Source of the DNA: Apirhabdus apintestini | GTDB taxonomy: Bacteria; Pseudomonadota; Gammaproteobacteria; Enterobacterales; Enterobacteriaceae | Length of the DNA: 64,000 nt | Direction: 5' to 3' | Assembly: GCA_033977085.1 (NCBI GenBank) | Contig: CP138906.1 | Coordinates: 2,232,001-2,296,000, forward strand | Shown: piece after piece, positions 41,831-53,243 of the stretch | Layout: every line of letters begins with the position of its first letter | Position numbering within the stretch: the stretch's first letter is position 1 | Program-made: the position numbers and the translations under genes | Notes under the pieces: generated by a model | The model's database searches: none | The model's input: only the letters and a program-made list of their open reading frames with translations | What the model was told of the DNA's origin: nothing

Positions 41831-43182
41831 TTATTGCGAATTGCCGCCAGAGCGGCGCGGACGGCGAGGTCTGTCACCTTCAGGGCGCGCGCTGCGCGAT
41901 TGCCCTTCTGTGCGTGAACGCGGCGACTGAGCGCTGCGTTCCGGGCGTTTTCCCTGAGCCTGACCTCTTCCCGGCCCCTGCCCTTGTCCACGGCCGCCGC
42001 CACGTCCCTGACGGCCATTTTGGATAGGTTCCGCTTTAATCGACGGATCCGGCTCAAATCCCGGCAGGGCAATACGTGGGATCTCGCGCTTTAATAGCCG
42101 CTCAATATCACGCAGTAGTTTATGTTCATCAACGCACACCAGCGACAGCGCTTCGCCGGTTGCCGCAGCGCGTCCGGTTCGCCCAATCCGGTGAACATAG
42201 TCTTCCGGCACATTGGGCAATTCATAGTTCACTACATACGGCAGTTCTTCGATATCCAGGCCGCGCGCGGCGATATCGGTCGCCACCAATACGCGGATAT
42301 CCCCGGACTTAAAGTTCGCCAGCGCCCGCGTACGTGCGCCCTGGCTTTTATTACCGTGGATAGCCGCTGCGGTGATTCCATCTTTACTTAACTGCTCCGC
42401 CAGGTGGTTTGCGCCGTGTTTGGTGCGCGTAAACACCAGGACTTGCCGCCAGTTTCCTTGTCCTATCATGAGTGATAACAGTTCGCGCTTGCGTTTTTAT
42501 CGACAAAATGGACGTGCTGAGTAACCTGTTCCGAAGCCGTGTTGCGGCGCGCAACGGCAACCTCCTCAGGATTGTGCAATAGCTTTTCCGCCAGTTGCTT
42601 AATCTCATCGGAAAAGGTGGCGGAAAACAGAAGATTCTGTCGACGCGGAGGCAGCTTCGCCAGTACGCGGCGAATATCGTGAATAAATCCCATATCCAGC
42701 ATACGATCCGCTTCATCCAGCACCAGAATCTCAATGCTATCAAGCTTCACCGCATTCTGATGTTCAAGATCGAGCAAACGCCCCGGTGTGGCTATTAATA
42801 CATCAACCCCGCTGCGCAGTTTCATCATTTGCGGGTTAATACTGACGCCACCGAACACGACCAGCGAGCGAATATCTAAATATTTACTGTATTCACGCAC
42901 ATTCTCCCCTACCTGTGCCGCCAGCTCGCGCGTTGGCGTCAAAATCAGCGCGCGCACCGGACGGCGCCCTTTTTGATGCGGGGCTTTCTGCGACAGTAAT
43001 TGAAGTAACGGCAGCGTAAAACCCGCTGTTTTTCCCGTGCCCGTTTGCGCGCTGGCCATCAGATCGCGCCCGCGCAGAACGACAGGGATCGCCTGACGCT
43101 GAATCGGCGTCGGCTCATGGTAGCCCTGTTCCGCTACCGCACGCAGGATATCAGCGTTTAACCCAAGAGAATCAAAAGACAT
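41831..43182 (-). pseudogene. rhlE: DEAD-box RNA helicase RhlE, one frameshift
   Basis: From ATG 43182 (MSFDSLGLNADILRAV) the sequence follows E. coli RhlE (454 residues). Domain 1 is complete: AQTGTGKT, PTRELA, DEAD, SAT. The frame breaks in a run of five T on the plus strand (42494-42498, expected VDKKRKRELLSLMIG). Domain 2 (VLVATDIAARGLD, HRIGRTGRA) and the Gly/Arg-rich tail are intact but out of frame. An isolated domain 1 has no helicase activity in this family. It is divergent from cecR, as in E. coli, where CecR controls it. Confidence 0.93.
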
Positions 43183-43396
43183 AACAACTCCAGAACCGCC
43201 CTGACCGGGGGACCGGTGTAGTTTCCAGGGGATATCGACAGCCGGAGAAAGCGGCTGATTAAAGGGGCACAAACCACAGTGCGTTATCAGGGACGCAGTG
43301 TATCAGTTTTTCCCCATCAGCGCATAAAGTCCCGGTATTCAAATGATGCTACGTAGGTAGCACCGGCTGGACAAGGTCACTTAAGCGCCATAAACT

Positions 43397-43418
43397 CAAT
43401 CAATCGTTTGATTAATTG
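43397..43418. promoter_or_regulatory. Probable CecR operator
   Basis: CAATCAATC at 43397-43405 and GATTAATTG at 43410-43418 are 9 bp inverted arms with one mismatch around GTTT. The palindrome lies 13 bp before cecR and upstream of divergent rhlE. In E. coli, CecR binds this intergenic region and controls both units. Confidence 0.65.
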
Positions 43419-43430
43419 TATTTGCTATTT

Positions 43431-44294
43431 ATGACTGAAGCGCTTCCCCAGCAAACTACGCGCGGCGAACAGGCCAAAAATAAACTGATTCAGGCTGCCA
43501 TCGCTCAATTTGGTGAATATGGAATGAATGCCACCACGCGCGACATCGCCGCTCTGGCGGAGCAAAATATCGCGGCGATTAATTACTATTTCGGTTCTAA
43601 AGAGGCTCTATATCTTGCCTGCGCCCACTGGATCGCCGGATTTATCACCGAACGCACACGACTTCCTCTTCAGGCGAATAGTTCTGGCCATGATGTCAGA
43701 CTTACGGATAAAACTACAGCGCGCCAGCGGCTTCATCAGCTTAGTCGCACTATGCTCCATTTGCTTACCGATGATGCCACGCTCAATATCAGTAAATTCG
43801 TTACCCGAGAGCAGTTTTCTCCGACGGAGGCTTACACTGTTCTTCACGAGCGCCTGTTTCTGCCGATGCATACTCAGATAGCCCATCTGGTAGCGCTCTA
43901 TTCAGGATTATCTCCCGATGCCACGGACACGGTGTTACACACCCACGGAATACTGGGAGAAATTCTCGGTTTTCGGTTAGGGCGTAATACGCTTTTGCTG
44001 CGCTGCGGCTGGCAGCAATTTGACCCGGCCGGAACCGATCAAATTGCCCGCACTGTGGGGCAGCACATTGATTTTATACTGCAAGGATTATCCGCACAGC
44101 GAGGAGCGGTAAACGATGAAAAAAGTAAACCTATTATTATCGCGCTGATTATCGCAGCGCTGGTTATTGCCATAGGGAGCTGGCTATGGCTTCGCAGCCA
44201 GCAACCTCAGCCGCTCACGCTGTATGGCAATGTGGATATTCGCACCGTTGAAATGAGTTTCCGCGTCGGTGGCCGGCTGGAATCCTGGCGGTAG
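43431..44294 (+). CDS. cecR: TetR regulator CecR, now read through into the ybhG N-terminus (fusion)
   Basis: 287 residues from ATG 43431. Residues 1 to about 228 match E. coli CecR (YbiH, 223 residues), with a TetR helix-turn-helix (GMNATTRDIAALAEQNIAAINYYF split over residues 27-50). The normal stop is gone. One A is missing in the A run at 44119-44124, and restoring it makes the cecR frame read D-E-K-K-stop. Without it the frame enters ybhG codons: a membrane segment (about residues 235-255, PIIIALIIAALVIAIGSWLW) and LTLYGNVDIRTVEMSFRVGGR. It stops at TAG 44294, at the second ybhG lesion. The product would be a TetR protein with a membrane anchor. Confidence 0.85.
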   Translation: MTEALPQQTTRGEQAKNKLIQAAIAQFGEYGMNATTRDIAALAEQNIAAINYYFGSKEALYLACAHWIAGFITERTRLPLQANSSGHDVRLTDKTTARQRLHQLSRTMLHLLTDDATLNISKFVTREQFSPTEAYTVLHERLFLPMHTQIAHLVALYSGLSPDATDTVLHTHGILGEILGFRLGRNTLLLRCGWQQFDPAGTDQIARTVGQHIDFILQGLSAQRGAVNDEKSKPIIIALIIAALVIAIGSWLWLRSQQPQPLTLYGNVDIRTVEMSFRVGGRLESWR

Positions 44295-45118
44295 ATGAAG
44301 GCGATAGCATTAAGGCAGGCCAGGTTTTGGGGCAAATTGATAAAGCCCCGTACGATAATGCGTTAATGCAGGCGCAGGCCAACGTGGACGCGGCTCAGGC
44401 GCAATATGACTTAATTACCGCCGGCTATCGTAGCGAAGAAATAGCCCAGGCCGCCTCAGCGGTTAAACAAGCGCAGGCCGCCTATGATTACGCGCAAAAC
44501 TTCTGGCTGCGCCAGCGCGGACTGTGGAAAAGCCGCACCGTATCGGCCAACGAACTTGAAAACGCCCGCTCCGGGCGCGATCAGGCGCTGGCCAGCCTGA
44601 AGTCGGCCCAGGATAAACTGGCGCAGTATCAGAAAGGGAATCGTCCTCAGGAAATAGCGCAGGCGAAAGCGAAGCTGGAACAGGCAAGATCGCAGTTAGC
44701 GCAGAGCCAGCTTGATTTACAGGACACCACGCTACAGGCGCCGTCGAATGGAACTTTACTAACCCGAGCCGTGGAACCCGGCACCATGTTAAACCCCGGC
44801 AGCAGCGTACTGACTCTGTCGCTGTCTCACCCCGTGTGGGTGCGCGCCTATGTCAATGAAACGCATCTCAATGAAGCGCAGCCGGGCCGCGAAGTATTGA
44901 TTTATACCGATGGCCGCCCGGACCAGCCCTGGCATGGAAAAATCGGCTTCATTTCTCCCACCGCCGAATTCACGCCTAAAACCGTGGAAACCACCGATCT
45001 ACGTACTGACCTGGTCTATCGCCTGCGCATTATCGTCAGCGACGCGAACGCTGAATTACGCCAGGGTATGCCGGTTACTATTCGCTTCGCCGACAGGGAT
45101 CAGCATGAACAGCGGTGA
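44116..45118 (+). pseudogene. ybhG: Membrane-fusion subunit YbhG of the YbhGFSR exporter, two frameshifts
   Basis: HlyD-family adaptor, about 334 residues when repaired (E. coli 332). ATG 44116 overlaps the original cecR end. One A is lost in 44119-44124 right after MKK. A base is lost at 44284-44285 (expected ESLAVDEGDSIKAG). The rest, from 44297 to 45118, is open: lipoyl-like half-motifs, a long coiled-coil hairpin (AQAQYDL...QLDLQDTTLQAPSNGTL) and the beta-barrel part. The stop overlaps the start of ybhF by 14 bases. Confidence 0.92.
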
Positions 45119-46850
45119 ACGCACAATTGTTCTCTCGGAGGTAGCCAAACGCTTTCCCGGCATGCAAAAACCGGCCGTCGCACCTCTTAGCGTTACACTC
45201 CGCGCCGGCGGCGTTACCGGGCTGGTGGGGCCGGACGGGGCGGGGAAAACCACGCTGATGCGCATACTCGCCGGATTGCTCAGCCCCAGTGAAGGCAGCG
45301 TCAGCGTTATCGGTTTAGATCCTATTAAGGACGATACGCAGCTTCACGCCAGGCTTGGCTATATGCCCCAGAAATTTGGCCTTTATGAAGATTTAACGGT
45401 GCAGGAGAATCTCGACCTGTACGCCGATCTGCGCAGCGTCACCGGAGAGCAGCGGCGCGAGACATTTAAACGCCTGCTGGAGTTTACCTCACTTGGGCCG
45501 TTTACCGGCCGGCTGGCGGGCAAACTTTCCGGCGGGATGAAGCAGAAACTGGGGCTGGCCTGTACGCTAGTCGGCCAGCCGGAAGTGCTGTTGCTCGACG
45601 AGCCAGGCGTTGGCGTCGATCCTATTTCCCGGCGCGAACTTTGGCAAATGGTGCACGAACTGGCCGGTGAGGGGATGCTTATCCTGTGGAGCACCTCTTA
45701 TCTGGATGAAGCCGAACAGTGCCGCGAGATTTTACTGCTCAATGAAGGCGAGCGCCTTTATCAGGGCGAACCTGAAGCTCTAACCGGCAAAATGGCCGGG
45801 CGGAGCTGGCTGCTCAGCAGCCCCCGTGAAAACAATCGCCGACTTTTGCAGCGTGCACTCAAGCTGCCACAGGTTAGCGACGGCGTTATTCAGGGGCGCT
45901 CCATCAGACTTATTTTAAAGCGTGAGGCCAGCCCGGATGTGCTAATGCAATCGCTATCGCTGGAGAGAGATCGGCTAACCGAAACCGCGCCGCGCTTTGA
46001 AGACGCGTTTATCGATTTACTCGGCGGCATTGATGAATCGGAATCTCCGCTGGGCGCGGTGCTGCACCAAATTAAGGGCCAGCCCGATGAAACGGTGATC
46101 GAGGCAAACATGCTGACCAAAAAATTTGGCGATTTTGCGGCAACGGATAACGTCAATTTTCAGGTGAAACGCGGCGAGATTTTTGGCCTGTTAGGGCCAA
46201 ACGGCGCCGGGAAATCCACCACATTTAAGATGATGTGCGGATTACTGGTTCCGACCTCCGGCAGCGCGCAGGTATTGGGGATGGATTTAAAGACCAGCTC
46301 CGGGGCTGCACGCCAGCATTTAGGCTATATGGCGCAAAAATTCTCGCTGTACGGCAACCTAACCGTCGCGCAAAATTTACGTTTTTTCTCCGGCATATAC
46401 GGCCTGCGCGGCCGGGAGCAGGCCGATAAAATCGCCCGTATGAGCGAAGCATTTAATTTCGGGCCCATTTTTAATCAAACGACCGATGACCTGCCGCTGG
46501 GGTTTAAGCAGCGCCTGGCTCTGGCGTGTTCACTTATGCATGAGCCTGATATTTTATTCCTCGACGAGCCTACTTCCGGCGTCGATCCTTTAACGCGACG
46601 TGAATTCTGGCTGCATATTAACAGCATGGTCGAGCGCGGAGTCACGGTGATGGTAACCACGCACTTTATGGACGAAGCGGAGTATTGCGATCGTATCGGC
46701 CTGGTTTATCACGGGAAACTTATCGCCAGCGGCACGCCGGATGATTTAAAAGCGCAGGCGGCGGATAGCCAACACCCCGATCCCACGATGGAGCAGGCGT
46801 TTATTTCGTTGATTCACGACTGGGACAAGGAGCATGCCAATGGCAACTAA
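45105..46850 (+). CDS. ybhF: ABC exporter ATPase YbhF (two nucleotide-binding domains)
   Basis: 581 residues from ATG 45105, like E. coli YbhF (578). Domain 1: Walker A GPDGAGKT (43-50), signature LSGGMKQ, Walker B LLLDEPG. Domain 2: Walker A GPNGAGKST (about 363-371), degenerate signature LPLGFKQR, Walker B FLDEPTSGVD. It powers the YbhFSR exporter, linked in E. coli to tetracycline and cation efflux. It is open although the adaptor YbhG and membrane subunit YbhS are broken, so the complex should not work. Confidence 0.94.
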   Translation: MNSGERTIVLSEVAKRFPGMQKPAVAPLSVTLRAGGVTGLVGPDGAGKTTLMRILAGLLSPSEGSVSVIGLDPIKDDTQLHARLGYMPQKFGLYEDLTVQENLDLYADLRSVTGEQRRETFKRLLEFTSLGPFTGRLAGKLSGGMKQKLGLACTLVGQPEVLLLDEPGVGVDPISRRELWQMVHELAGEGMLILWSTSYLDEAEQCREILLLNEGERLYQGEPEALTGKMAGRSWLLSSPRENNRRLLQRALKLPQVSDGVIQGRSIRLILKREASPDVLMQSLSLERDRLTETAPRFEDAFIDLLGGIDESESPLGAVLHQIKGQPDETVIEANMLTKKFGDFAATDNVNFQVKRGEIFGLLGPNGAGKSTTFKMMCGLLVPTSGSAQVLGMDLKTSSGAARQHLGYMAQKFSLYGNLTVAQNLRFFSGIYGLRGREQADKIARMSEAFNFGPIFNQTTDDLPLGFKQRLALACSLMHEPDILFLDEPTSGVDPLTRREFWLHINSMVERGVTVMVTTHFMDEAEYCDRIGLVYHGKLIASGTPDDLKAQAADSQHPDPTMEQAFISLIHDWDKEHANGN

Positions 46851-47977
46851 TTCTCTGGTGTCATGGCGGCGGGTGCGGGCGCTTTGCGTAAAAGAGACGC
46901 GCCAAATATTACGCGATCCCGGAAGCTGGCTTATCGCAGTAGTCATTCCGCTGCTGCTGCTGTTTATTTTTGGCTACGGAATTAATCTCGACTCCAGCCG
47001 CCTGCGCGTCGGCGTGCTGCTGGAACAGCAGAGCAAAGAAGCGCTCGATTTCACCCATGCTATCAGCGCATCGCCGTTTATCGATCCCACCGTGAGCGAC
47101 AATCGTCAGCAATTGATTGAAAAGATGCAGGCGGGGCAGATCCGCGGGCTGGTCGTCATCCCGGTAGACTTCGCTTCACGCATGGCCCGAGCCAGCGATA
47201 CGGCGCCGGTGCAGGTGATTACCGACGGCAGCGAGCCAAATACCGCCAACTTCGTACAGGGTTATATGCAGGGAATTTGGCAAATCTGGCAGGCGCAGCG
47301 CGCCGCCGACCGCGGCGAGCCGTTTGAACCCTTGATTAATATTCAGACAAGGTACTGGTTTAACCCTGCGGCTATCAGCCAGCATTTTATTATTCCCGGC
47401 GCGGTGACCATTATTATGACGGTCATCGGCGCTATTTTAACTTCGCTCGTTGTTGCACGGGAGTGGGAGCGCGGCACGATGGAAGCGCTGCTGTCTACGG
47501 AAGTGACGCGCGGCGAGCCTGTTATTGTGCAAGCTCATTCCCTACTATTTTCTTGGCATGCTGGCGATGCTCATCTGTATGCTGGTATCCGTGTTCATTC
47601 TGGGCGTGCCCTGGCGCGGCTCGCTGCTGGTGCTGTTTCTCATCAGCAGCCTGTTTTTGCTCAGCACGCTGGGGATGGGGCTGTTAATTTCCACGCTCAC
47701 GCGCAATCAGTTCAATGCGGCCCAGGTTGCGTTGAACGCCGCATTTCTCCCTTCCGTCATGCTGTCCGGTTTTATTTTTGAAATCGACAGTATGCCGGCG
47801 GCAATCCGCGCAATTACGTATGTGGTTCCGGCGCGCTATTTCGTCAGCACGCTGCAAAGCCTATTTCTCGCCGGAAATATTCCCATCGTGCTGGTGATTA
47901 ATACCCTGTTCCTGATTGCCTCGGCGATACTGTTTATCGGCCTGACGGCACTGAAAACCCGGCGTCGACTCGACTGA
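46840..47977 (+). pseudogene. ybhS: ABC exporter membrane subunit YbhS, one frameshift
   Basis: ATG 46840 (MATNSLVSWRRVRAL) is preferred over 46834 because AAGGAG lies 7 bases upstream. It matches E. coli YbhS (377 residues, ABC-2 permease). The frame is good to EALLSTEVTRGE, then an apparent extra C at 47518-47519 shifts it; removing the base gives ELLLCKLIPYYFLGML and the rest to 47977. This is one of three insertions among the frameshifts in the window. Five of six membrane helices fall after the break. Confidence 0.92.
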
Positions 47978-47989
47978 GGAAAGGAAGTT

Positions 47990-49102
47990 ATGCTGTATCG
48001 TTTATGGACACTGATTCGTAAAGAGCTACAGGCGCTGCTGCGCGAACCGCAGACGCGCGCCATTCTTATTATGCCCGTGATTATTCAGGTGGTGCTTTTT
48101 CCGCTAGCCGCCACGCTTGAGGTAAGCAATGCAACTATCGCGCTGTATAGTGAGGACAACGGCAGACACGCGATTGAATTAACCCAACGTTTCGCGCGCG
48201 CAAAAGCCTTCAGCCATGTCTTAATCCTGAAAAGCCCGCAGGAGATCCGCCCAACTATCGATACGGGTAAAACCCTGCTGCTGGTGCGCTTTCCCGATGA
48301 TTTTTCTCGCCGCCTTGATTCCGGTCATCCGGCGCAAATGCAGCTTATTCTCGACGGACGGCGTTCAAACAGCGCGCAAATTGCGGCCAATTATCTGCAG
48401 CAAATCGTCACCGACTATCAGCAGGAATTGATGGCTCAGGCCGGGCATCCTAACCCCAATAATAGCGAACTGGTGGTCCGCAACTGGTATAACCCCAATC
48501 TCGACTACAAATGGTTTATTGTGCCGTCTCTCATCGCCATGATTACTACCATCGGCGTAATGATAGTGACTTCGCTGTCCGTGGCGCGCGAGCGGGAACA
48601 GGGCACGCTCGATCAGCTACTGGTTTCACCGCTGGCAACGTGGCAAATTTTTATCGGCAAAGCGGTGCCCGCGCTGGTTGTCGCCACTTTTCAGGCTTCC
48701 ATCGTGCTGCTTATCGGGATTTTTATTTATCAGATCCCGTTTTCCGGCTCGCTGGCGCTGTTCTACCTGAGCATGATGCTGTATGGACTGTCGCTGGTAG
48801 GGTTCGGCCTGCTTATCTCTTCGCTGTGTTCAACGCAGCAGCAGGCGTTTATTGGCGTGTTCGTGTTTATGATGCCGGCCATTTTGCTTTCAGGCTACGT
48901 TTCACCGGTAGAGAATATGCCGATATGGCTGCAGCATTTAACCTGGATTAACCCGATTCGGCACTTCACGGATATCACCAAGCAAATTTATTTGAAAGAT
49001 GCGAGTTTTACGATCGTGTGGAAAAGTTTGTGGCCGCTACTGGTCATCACGGCCACTACTGGGTTAGCGGCGTATACTATGTTTCGCCGGAAGGTCGCCT
49101 GA
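47990..49102 (+). CDS. ybhR: ABC exporter membrane subunit YbhR
   Basis: 370 residues (E. coli 368), ABC-2 type permease: N-terminal helix, large periplasmic domain (about 45-175), then five helices. Conserved blocks include VRNWYNPNLDYKWF, AREREQGTLDQLLVSPL and the C-terminal MFRRKVA. Open. Its last 39 bases overlap the convergent gene ybhQ. Ribosome site GAGGAAAGG at 47974-47984. Confidence 0.94.
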   Translation: MLYRLWTLIRKELQALLREPQTRAILIMPVIIQVVLFPLAATLEVSNATIALYSEDNGRHAIELTQRFARAKAFSHVLILKSPQEIRPTIDTGKTLLLVRFPDDFSRRLDSGHPAQMQLILDGRRSNSAQIAANYLQQIVTDYQQELMAQAGHPNPNNSELVVRNWYNPNLDYKWFIVPSLIAMITTIGVMIVTSLSVAREREQGTLDQLLVSPLATWQIFIGKAVPALVVATFQASIVLLIGIFIYQIPFSGSLALFYLSMMLYGLSLVGFGLLISSLCSTQQQAFIGVFVFMMPAILLSGYVSPVENMPIWLQHLTWINPIRHFTDITKQIYLKDASFTIVWKSLWPLLVITATTGLAAYTMFRRKVA

Positions 49103-49477
49103 ACGGCGTTTGTCTTTTATCAATAATGAAACCAGCGCCGGGCCTGCCAATAGCGCCAGCCCGGCCAGTGCCAATAGCACATTGTTGTGCAGCACGCGGG
49201 AAAGCAGCCAAATTGCTATTAGCGCCACGCCGAAATACCACGTTGTGGTCATCTCTTCCAGAAAATCGCCCGGCTCACGGCGCCAGCCCGCGTGGTAACG
49301 CTGGAAGGCCAGCATCAACACCAGAGTGACCGCGTACAATACGCACAGCCCCAAACCGACGCGCACCATTGCCTGGCTCATCCATCCCATCACCAGTAAA
49401 GCAACTACCAAAATATGCAGCATAATCTGCCAGCAACTTAGGCCTGTTGCGACACGAATACGTTGTTGCCATTTCAT
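49064..49477 (-). CDS. ybhQ: Inner-membrane protein YbhQ
   Basis: 137 residues (E. coli 136), open, four predicted membrane helices. The start MKWQQRIRVATGLSCWQIML is nearly identical to E. coli. Function unknown. It is convergent with ybhR, overlapping its coding end by 39 bases. Confidence 0.93.
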   Translation of the reverse strand: MKWQQRIRVATGLSCWQIMLHILVVALLVMGWMSQAMVRVGLGLCVLYAVTLVLMLAFQRYHAGWRREPGDFLEEMTTTWYFGVALIAIWLLSRVLHNNVLLALAGLALLAGPALVSLLIKDKRRSGDLPAKHSIRR

Positions 49478-49608
49478 GTCATCGCTCCCTATGGTCTTTC
49501 TTACTGTATTTCAGAGTACCGTACTTTAAGGAAAATTCCGTATCACGCCAACTTTTTGTGACAAAGACTACACTTTACCCGCCTACATATGACAAAAACG
49601 GGAGGCGC

Positions 49609-50373
49609 ATGACGAAATCCAGCGCTTTATTCTCACTGCGCATTTTAACCATTAACACCCACAAAGGATTCACCACATTTAATCGCCGCTTTGTGCTACC
49701 TCAATTGCGGGACGCGATACGCAGCGTCAATCCCGATATTGTCTGCCTGCAGGAAGTGCTGGGTGAACATGAGATCCACGCGCTCAATATCGCCGACTGG
49801 CCGCAGACCAGTCATTACGAATTTCTCGCCGACGCCGTGTGGCAGGATTATGCCTACGGGCAAAATGCCGTTTACAGTGAAGGGCATCACGGCAACGCCA
49901 TTTTGTCACGCTATTCGATTATACGCAGCGAAAATAGGGATATCTCTATCCCCGGTCATGAAAAACGAGGGCTATTGCACTGTGAAATCGCGCTACCCGC
50001 CCCGTCGGCACACCCTCTGCATATTATTTGTGCGCATCTGGGATTAAGAGAACGCCACCGGCAAATCCAGTTGGGGATGCTTTCACGCTTTGTGAACACC
50101 CTGCCTGATGCGTGCCCCATCGTAGTCGCCGGTGATTTCAACGACTGGCGCCAGCGGGCAAACCCGCTATTACGCACTGGCGCTGGCCTTGAGGAAATTT
50201 TTACTCGCGATCGCGGACGGCCAGCGCGCACATTTCCGGCCCGTTTTCCACTGCTGCGCCTCGATCGCATCTATATTAAAAATGCTGCCGCCAGCGCTCC
50301 GCGTACGCTTTCTCTACGTGAATGGCGGCATCTTTCCGATCATGCGCCTCTGGCCGTGGAGATCGCTCTGTGA
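49609..50373 (+). CDS. ybhP: YbhP, endonuclease/exonuclease/phosphatase-family protein
   Basis: 254 residues from ATG 49609 (GGAGG just upstream), matching E. coli YbhP (253). EEP-fold residues are visible: N in LTINTHKGF, E in CLQEVLG, H and N in GHHGNAILSR, D and N in AGDFNDWR, SDHAPL at the end. It may be a metal-dependent phosphodiesterase; the substrate is unknown. It sits upstream of clsB, overlapping as GTGA, suggesting a link with phospholipid metabolism. Confidence 0.92.
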   Translation: MTKSSALFSLRILTINTHKGFTTFNRRFVLPQLRDAIRSVNPDIVCLQEVLGEHEIHALNIADWPQTSHYEFLADAVWQDYAYGQNAVYSEGHHGNAILSRYSIIRSENRDISIPGHEKRGLLHCEIALPAPSAHPLHIICAHLGLRERHRQIQLGMLSRFVNTLPDACPIVVAGDFNDWRQRANPLLRTGAGLEEIFTRDRGRPARTFPARFPLLRLDRIYIKNAAASAPRTLSLREWRHLSDHAPLAVEIAL

Positions 50374-51614
50374 CGCAACATGTATGCCGCTGGCGCGACG
50401 GTAACCGTATCGCGCTGCTGGAAAACGGTGAGGCATTCTTTCCCGCTGTCTTTAACGCTATCGCCAAAGCCCAGCAACATATCATTCTGGAAACCTTCAT
50501 TTGGTTTGAAGACAATATCGGCTGGCAGCTAAGATATGCGCTGCTAAATGCGGCGCAGCGCGGCGTGCACGTCGAGTGCCTGCTGGACGGCTACGGTTCC
50601 CCGCCGTTCAGCGAAGATTTTGTCAACCCGATGACCGCCGCAGGGATAGTTCTACGCTATTACGATCCGCGTCCGCTGCGCTTTGGGATGCGTACGAATA
50701 TCTTTCGCCGCATGCACCGTAAAATTGTAGTAGTCGATCGGTGCATCGCCTTTATCGGCGGCATAAATTATTCCGCTGAACATATGACAAGCTTTGGTCC
50801 ACAGGCAAAGCAGGATTATGCGGTACGCCTTGAGGGCCCCATCGTCGACGATATTTTTCACTATTCGCGCGCTACGCTTGCCGCCCGAGATACCGTCCGA
50901 CGCTGGTGGGGACAAAACAGCGAAACCCTTTCTTATCAGGCAACAGCGCCCGGCGAAACCCAGGCGCTGTTCGTGTGGCGAGATAATGACAGCCACCGTG
51001 ACGATATTGAACGCCATTACCTGAGAATGCTGGCGACGGCAAAGCGCGAAGTCATTATTGCAAACGCCTATTTCTTTCCCGGCTATCGGATATTGCATGC
51101 GATGCGCAATGCGGCGCGGCGCGGGGTGGCGGTCCGTCTAATAACCCAGGGCGAGCCGGATATGCCAATTGTCAAAGTTGGCGCGCGCCTGCTTTACCGG
51201 TACTTGCTGCGGGCCGGCGTCAGCATTTATGAATATCAGCAACGTCCGCTGCACGGCAAAGTCGCCGTGATGGATGATAGCTGGGCAACCGTCGGCTCCA
51301 GTAATCTCGATCCACTCAGCCTGAGCCTGAATCTGGAAGCGAATGTAATTGTCCACGATCGCGCATTCAACCAAACGCTGCATAGCCACTTAGAGACACT
51401 GATTCAGGTAGATTGCCAGCAAATCGATGAGACAAAATTGCCGCCTCGCCGCTGGTGGAATATTGGCAGCAGCGTGCTGGCGTTTCACTTTCTGCGCCAT
51501 TTCCCCGCCATGGTCGGCTGGCTTCCTGCCCATACGCCGCGTCTGAAGCAGGTTCCCCTGCCGGCACGGCCGCAAATTGAAGCCGGCGATCGCCGGGAAA
51601 CCCCGGAGATGTAG
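50370..51614 (+). CDS. clsB: Cardiolipin synthase B
   Basis: 414 residues from GTG 50370, which overlaps the ybhP stop (GTGA); E. coli ClsB has 413. Two phospholipase-D HKD motifs are complete: H116-x-K118-x4-D123 (HRKIVVVD) and HGKVAVMD near residues 295-302, followed by GSSNLDPLSLSLNLEAN. ClsB joins phosphatidylglycerol molecules into cardiolipin at the inner membrane. A longer in-frame start at 50322 would lie inside ybhP and was rejected. Intact. Confidence 0.95.
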   Translation: MTQHVCRWRDGNRIALLENGEAFFPAVFNAIAKAQQHIILETFIWFEDNIGWQLRYALLNAAQRGVHVECLLDGYGSPPFSEDFVNPMTAAGIVLRYYDPRPLRFGMRTNIFRRMHRKIVVVDRCIAFIGGINYSAEHMTSFGPQAKQDYAVRLEGPIVDDIFHYSRATLAARDTVRRWWGQNSETLSYQATAPGETQALFVWRDNDSHRDDIERHYLRMLATAKREVIIANAYFFPGYRILHAMRNAARRGVAVRLITQGEPDMPIVKVGARLLYRYLLRAGVSIYEYQQRPLHGKVAVMDDSWATVGSSNLDPLSLSLNLEANVIVHDRAFNQTLHSHLETLIQVDCQQIDETKLPPRRWWNIGSSVLAFHFLRHFPAMVGWLPAHTPRLKQVPLPARPQIEAGDRRETPEM

Positions 51615-52221
51615 CAATGAAGCCCCATAAATCAAAAAATGGAAACTGGCGAAGCGGCTCCTGAGCTGGCTTTTTCTGACGGTCACGCTGGCATTAATCA
51701 TTTTTTACGCCCAGAAAATCGACTGGAAAGAGGTCTGGCAGGTACTACGCAATTATGACCGCCGCGCGCTATGGGCCGCCGCGGGTCTCACCGCCCTGAG
51801 TTATCTTATTTACGGCGGCTATGATCTTTTGGCTCGCGTCCAGTACCACCACCGGCTGGAGAAGCGCCAGGTGATGCTAGTCGCCTTCATTTGCTATGCG
51901 TTTAATCTTACGCTCAGTACCTGGGTCGGCGGCATCGGCATGCGATATCGGCTCTATTCTCAGCTTGGCCTGTCTAAAGGGATGATTACGCGCATTTTTT
52001 CTCTTAGCATTTCGACCAACTGGCTGGGGTATATTTTGCTGGGCGGGGTACTTTTTACCAGCGCAATGGTACCTCTGCCCTCGCACTGGTATCTTAGTGA
52101 ATCTACGCTGCAGTTACTTGGCGGTGTGCTACTGGTGTTACCAACGGTGCAAAACTGATCCACCCCAGCGGTTGAAAACTGATCCAGGGGTTAATCTGCT
52201 CCTCTGAATACAGGGGAGCTT

Positions 52222-53239
<1,018 letters not shown>

Positions 53240-53243
<4 letters not shown>

